64,000 nt of DNA, taken from JAEUIX01 sp046156035 (GTDB lineage: Bacteria > Planctomycetota > Phycisphaerae > Phycisphaerales > UBA1924). The stretch's first letter is position 1. Every line of letters starts with the position of its first letter. The stretch covers positions 124,001-188,000 of the forward strand of contig JBJXEW010000050.1 of assembly GCA_046156035.1 (NCBI GenBank). Reading direction: 5' to 3'. The position numbers and the translations under genes were made by a program. The notes beneath the pieces were generated by a model. It saw nothing but the letters and a program-made list of their open reading frames with translations. It ran no database searches and was not told the DNA's origin. Below, piece by piece: positions 60,364 to 64,000 of this stretch.

Positions 60364-61587
60364 TCAGGCCCCCACGCGGCTCGACAGGGTCAGCATGGGG
60401 ATCATGATCGCCGCGAGAAGCGACCCGATAATCAGGAACATGATGATGATGACGGCCGGTTGCATCACCGCGATCAGACGGCCGGAGCGACGCTCGACCT
60501 CCTCGGTCATGTCCCCCGCCAGCGTCGTGAACGCAGATTCCAGGTCGCCCGCGCGCTCCGCCGCGATCAGCAGCCGGCGCGTCGCCAGCGGCAGGCTCAG
60601 CACCTCGTCGATGAGCATCCGCAGCACGCCGCCCTCCACCAGTTTCTGCCGCAGGCGCTCCATCTGCGTGCGCAGCGCGGGGTGCGTGATCGCCTGATTG
60701 GCGGTCGTGAGCGCATCGGCGATGGGCACGCCCGAGCGCGACATCGCGGCCATCACCGAAAAGAAGCGGGCCGATTCCTGCGCCAGCACCACCTCGCGGA
60801 TGAGGGGCAGCGTGCGCGAGGCCTTGGCCCCGGCCGCCATCAGCACGCCGCGAAAGAGCACCACGGCCACCGCCCCCGCGGCGATCAGCCCGACGACCCA
60901 CAGCAGGTGCTCGCGCAGGAACGTGCCGACGGAGACGAGCACCTTGGTCATGATCGGCAGGTCCATCCCCTGCTCCAGCAGCGTTCTGCCCATCTGCGGC
61001 ACGATCCCGACGATCATCACGCCGGCGATCAGCAGGCTCACGCTGATCACGATCGCCGGGTAGATCATCAGGGTTGTCGCCCGCCCCGCCACCTGCAAGG
61101 TGCGGCGCGCTGTGCTCGCCAGTTGTTTGGCCGCGCCCGCCAGGTCGCCGGTGCGCTCCGCGGCCCGATAGACGGAGACGGTCACCGCGTCAAAGCCGCC
61201 GGCCGTGCGGCAGGCATCCGCGAACGTGGAGCCGGATGCCACCAGATCGCGGATGCGTTCCACGCGCGTGCGCACACCCGGGCTCACGGTCTGGGCCGCC
61301 ACGTCGAGGGCCTCCGTGAGCGGCACGCCGCGCGAGAGGAGGGAGGCGAGTTGGTCGTTGAGCACCGCGTGGTCGGCCAGGCGCAGCGTGCGTTCACCGC
61401 TGGAAGATGCGCCCAGCGTGCCCGCCCACGCCGGCAACTGACGGGCCGAGAGGAGCAGGATGCGGTCCTTGCGGAGAACCTCCGTGAGTGCCCCGCGGCT
61501 GCGGGCGGAGCGCAGGCCGAACGTACGGCCGCCCCCGGCCTTCACGCCCGTGTAGAAGAACGAGTTTCCGGTGCTCGCCCGCGACAT
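60364..61587 (-). CDS. gspF: GspF inner-membrane platform protein
   Basis: 407 residues from the ATG at 61587. Two repeated GspF domains with helices: first about 70-190, helix TLMIYPAIVISVSLLIAGVM near 175; second about 270-400 ending VMQPAVIIIMFLIIGSLLAA. The N-terminal GGGRTFGLRSARSRGALTEV and RKDRILLLSARQ are typical. GspF links the ATPase to the pseudopilus. It begins 8 bases after the upstream acyltransferase gene's stop, so they are likely cotranscribed. Confidence 0.9.
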   Translation of the reverse strand: MSRASTGNSFFYTGVKAGGGRTFGLRSARSRGALTEVLRKDRILLLSARQLPAWAGTLGASSSGERTLRLADHAVLNDQLASLLSRGVPLTEALDVAAQTVSPGVRTRVERIRDLVASGSTFADACRTAGGFDAVTVSVYRAAERTGDLAGAAKQLASTARRTLQVAGRATTLMIYPAIVISVSLLIAGVMIVGIVPQMGRTLLEQGMDLPIMTKVLVSVGTFLREHLLWVVGLIAAGAVAVVLFRGVLMAAGAKASRTLPLIREVVLAQESARFFSVMAAMSRSGVPIADALTTANQAITHPALRTQMERLRQKLVEGGVLRMLIDEVLSLPLATRRLLIAAERAGDLESAFTTLAGDMTEEVERRSGRLIAVMQPAVIIIMFLIIGSLLAAIMIPMLTLSSRVGA

Positions 61588-61595
61588 GCCCAAGG

Positions 61596-62675
61596 TTATG
61601 TCGAGGCCGGTGCGGCGGGGCGCGCGATCAGGCCAGAGTCGCGGTCGATTTGGTCGACGATCCTCTCGAGTTCGTCCGGTGTCATCCAGGGGAGTTGCGC
61701 CAGTTTCTCGCGCAGCGCACCGGGAAAGGGCTTGCCCAGCCGCTCGTGGCGCGGGCGGCTCTTCCAGTAGCGGTGCATCCACAGATACTGCTCGGGGGCC
61801 AGGCGCACCAGCGCCTCGATCGCACGCCGGTAGCGGGCGGTGATGTAGAACAGCGGGTCGGGCTGGCCCCGCCACTGGGCGGGTTCGATCACGTCCGCTG
61901 TCTCCATGCGGTAGCGGACGCCGTCTGCGTGCGGGCCCGGCAGGCGGCGGGCCATGCCGCACACCACCGCAGCGTTGGCGTGGAGCGCCAGCAGGCCGAT
62001 GGACTTGTACGTGCTGGCGAGGCGGCCGAAGAAGGGGACGAAGAGGCCGCGGTCGCCGGCGTTCTGGTCGGCCACGAATGCGGGCACGCCGCCGGTGCCG
62101 ATGATCTCGGGGAGGTTGTCGCCCGCGCCGAACTTGTCGATCAGGATGAGGCCGCTGCGGCCGCGCGAGCGCTTCACCCAGTCGTTGAGCGGCTTGAGGT
62201 CGAGCGGGCGGTAGAGGGCGTGGACGGGAAAATCCAGCACGCTCAGCGTGTAGCCCAGCAGTTCCCAGTTGCCGCAGTGCCCGGTGATGAGGATCACCGG
62301 CTGGTCGCGCATCAGCCGCTCAAGCGTGCTGCCCACCGGGCCCAGTTCCACGGCGCGCGGCCAGCCGTCGGTGGTGAGTTTGCGCGGCAGCGTGGCGGTT
62401 TCCGCTGCCAGCAGGAAGAGATGTTCGTACGCGCGCAGCGCGTGCTCGTGCCGGACCGCGTCGTTCCACGTCGGGAAGGCGATGCCCAGGTTCTCGACGG
62501 CGCGGGCCAGCCGTGCGCGGTTGAAGGGTGCGCCCGCAAAGGCCCGCGCGGCGGCGCACAACGCCGCGCTCACACCCTCGGGCGGCAACGCGCCCAAGGC
62601 GGCCAAGCACGAACGCAGCCCCGCGTAAACGGGCGCGTGGAGAAACGTCGGAAGTTGCCTGCGTGTGCGGGCCAT
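61596..62675 (-). CDS. LpxL/HtrB-like lipid A acyltransferase
   Basis: 359 residues. Membrane-associated acyltransferase that adds a secondary acyl chain to lipid A. The HX4E catalytic motif is TGHCGNWELLG with H133 and E138. Further segments are VHALYRPLDLKPLNDWV and the late PVPAFVADQNAGDRGLFVPF-like stretch (GGVPAFVADQNAGDRGLFVP). No clear transmembrane helix at the N-terminus except a weak hydrophobic patch at 16-40. It supports an outer membrane with lipid A. It sits between a coiled-coil protein and gspF in one run. Confidence 0.83.
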   Translation of the reverse strand: MARTRRQLPTFLHAPVYAGLRSCLAALGALPPEGVSAALCAAARAFAGAPFNRARLARAVENLGIAFPTWNDAVRHEHALRAYEHLFLLAAETATLPRKLTTDGWPRAVELGPVGSTLERLMRDQPVILITGHCGNWELLGYTLSVLDFPVHALYRPLDLKPLNDWVKRSRGRSGLILIDKFGAGDNLPEIIGTGGVPAFVADQNAGDRGLFVPFFGRLASTYKSIGLLALHANAAVVCGMARRLPGPHADGVRYRMETADVIEPAQWRGQPDPLFYITARYRRAIEALVRLAPEQYLWMHRYWKSRPRHERLGKPFPGALREKLAQLPWMTPDELERIVDQIDRDSGLIARPAAPAST

Positions 62676-62708
62676 GCCTGTCGGCCCCCCGGCGTTTCCC
62701 GCGTGCGC

Positions 62709-63998
62709 TCAGTTGCCCGAGCCGCGCCCGGTGAGTGTGAAGAGGCGGTTCTGGTTCAGCACGGGGATGGACGTGGCCGTGGCCTGTTCCACAAGCCGGT
62801 CGTACTCCTGCACGACGCGCTTGAGGCGGATGAACTCCTGCACGACCGGCACGGGTGCATCGGCGGGCGGCGTGGGGGGCAGCGTGGGGCGGGCCCCCAG
62901 CACAAGGAAGTCCACATCGCCCGAGAGCGTCTCGCTGATGGTGCCGCCCCACTCGCGGACCTGGGCGCGGATGTCGGTCTGCTCTTCCACGGACGAGAGG
63001 CCGTCGCGGTTGATATCGAAGTTGCCGTAGACCAGGAAACTGTACGTTTTCGCGGGGTCGTAAAGGGCGTTGGCAAGCACATCGCCGCGGATGACGGGGT
63101 TGCCGCGCTGGCCGCTGAGGACGCGGGCGATGCTGGTGGAATCATCGACCTTGGTGATCTCGATGGTGGCCTTGCCGCGCGGGTAGTCGCCGGTCTCGGC
63201 ATCGGGCCGGATGACGCTGGCATCGGCGAAGACCTCGAAGCGCATGCCCAGCACCACGCGGTGCTTGCGGCCGCGGTCCACGAACACCATGCCGCTGGCC
63301 GCGTCAACATTGATGACCCCGCCGTCGACCAGCGCGGCCTCGTCGGTCGGGCGCAGCGCCGCGGCCTTGTTCTTCTCGGTGAGCGCCCTGATCTTGCCCT
63401 GGGCCACCAGCAGTTCCTCGTTGAGTTTGCTGATCTTGTTGTTGAGGCCGGCTTCCTTGTCTTCACCCTCGCGCTTCTGAGCCTCGACGGACGCGGTCAT
63501 GTCGCCGCGGGCCTTCTCCAGGTCCGAGCGATAGGTTTCGGCATCGTCCTTCACCTTGCCCACGTCCTGGCCCATGGAGGCCACGGCCCCGTCGAAGGAG
63601 TCTTTCTGGGCCTTGGTGACGGCGGACTGGTTCTCAAGGTCTTTGAGCGCGGCCTGCCGGGCGGCGTCGGCGTCTGCCGCGGCCTTGGTGAGTTGGGCGA
63701 TCTTCGTGTCCTTGTCGGCCATGAGGGCGAGGAGGTTGGTGGGCTGGCCGTCGAGGCGCTTGTCCACGGTCTCGATGAGTTCCTTCATGCCGCCCTTGGC
63801 CGATCCGCTGAGTTTCTGGGCCAGGGTCTGTGAACTCTCCTGGAGGTAGGAGACGACGGTCTTGCGCTGGGCCTCGGCCTCGGCCTTGAGGGAGCGCACG
63901 CCGTCGGAGTTCATCTCACCCTGGGCCACGAAGGCCTTGACATCATCCGCAAACTGCTGGCGGTCGCGCTTGGTGTTCTGAAGGTCGCTCCAGAACAT
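62709..63998 (-). CDS. Coiled-coil protein with BRCT-like end (may continue beyond window)
   Basis: At least 429 residues; the ATG at 63998 is 2 bases from the window's edge, so the real start, perhaps with a membrane anchor, may lie outside. Residues 1-210 are Lys/Glu/Ala-rich coiled coil. Residues about 220-300 form a beta-rich region (GMVFVDRGRKHRVVLGMRFE). Residues about 316-372 (YSFLVYGNFDINRDG, then VREWGGTISETLSGDVDFLV) have the pattern of a BRCT fold, with Gly-Gly and the Ser-Asp-Phe-Leu-Val ending. It starts a run with an acyltransferase and secretion genes. Role unknown. Confidence 0.6.
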   Translation of the reverse strand: MFWSDLQNTKRDRQQFADDVKAFVAQGEMNSDGVRSLKAEAEAQRKTVVSYLQESSQTLAQKLSGSAKGGMKELIETVDKRLDGQPTNLLALMADKDTKIAQLTKAAADADAARQAALKDLENQSAVTKAQKDSFDGAVASMGQDVGKVKDDAETYRSDLEKARGDMTASVEAQKREGEDKEAGLNNKISKLNEELLVAQGKIRALTEKNKAAALRPTDEAALVDGGVINVDAASGMVFVDRGRKHRVVLGMRFEVFADASVIRPDAETGDYPRGKATIEITKVDDSTSIARVLSGQRGNPVIRGDVLANALYDPAKTYSFLVYGNFDINRDGLSSVEEQTDIRAQVREWGGTISETLSGDVDFLVLGARPTLPPTPPADAPVPVVQEFIRLKRVVQEYDRLVEQATATSIPVLNQNRLFTLTGRGSGN

Positions 63999-64000
63999 GA

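Noticed and set aside
1..64000. tRNA or rRNA genes
   Set aside because: Looked for cloverleaf and CCA-type ends and conserved rRNA words by eye; none found, though a tRNA scan would be safer.

Overview
The window reads as chromosome from a high-GC, diderm bacterium of the Planctomycetota, most likely the Phycisphaerales. Four lines of evidence support this: secreted proteins ending in GC-type dockerin segments (repeats of the form NPDDLGDYITAYF), a PEP-CTERM-like sorting tail, a lipid-A-type (LpxL-like) acyltransferase together with type II secretion genes (an outer membrane), and several small proteins of a planctomycete type. No rRNA, tRNA, transposase, integrase, prophage or CRISPR array was seen. 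The placement is inference from protein style, not from a marker gene.

Layout. 1-7.1 kb: a metal-pumping P1B ATPase (cut by the window edge), an ALG10-like membrane protein, GDP-mannose dehydratase, a Wzx-type flippase and a glycosyltransferase form a surface-glycan run. 7.2-14.2 kb: a 7Fe ferredoxin, a dockerin-bearing metzincin protease, and two related secreted proteins either side of an OsmC protein. 14.2-23.4 kb: small hypotheticals, UbiX, a 1008-residue ELWxxDGT-repeat protein with dockerin, a glycosyltransferase, an M42-like peptidase and a Gly/Tyr-rich secreted protein. 23.4-30.9 kb: pgpH and phoH, a small lipoprotein, a dockerin protein, dnaN and a Nudix-like protein. 30.9-40.5 kb: a binding lipoprotein, a glycosyltransferase, a DUF2442 gene beside a broken DUF4160 gene, tdh, tadA, tatC, and a sigma / anti-sigma / PDZ trio. 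40.7-50.9 kb: dnaE, a PEP-CTERM-like protein, thiL and a second glycan cluster. 50.9-64 kb: one long leftward run with an LpxL-like acyltransferase, type II secretion genes F-G-I-J-K and C/L/M-like genes, a TPR lipoprotein and a large dockerin protein.

How the parts fit. Two glycan clusters and a lipid A acyltransferase build the cell surface. TatC, a prepilin-type secretion apparatus (without its secretin and ATPase in this window) and sorting tags (dockerin, PEP-CTERM-like) point to heavy traffic of exported proteins. dnaE and dnaN belong to the replisome, and pgpH-phoH is a conserved pair linked to cyclic-di-AMP turnover and RNA metabolism.

The most unusual signal is not a gene. Several families of short palindromic or inverted-repeat DNA are scattered through the window and sit inside reading frames without breaking them. 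dnaE carries four such insertions. Others lie in pgpH, tdh, the Nudix-like gene and the ALG10-like gene, and one copy supplies most of a lipoprotein signal peptide. One further inverted repeat appears to have destroyed a DUF4160 gene. The behaviour recalls Rickettsia palindromic elements, but the sequences are their own.
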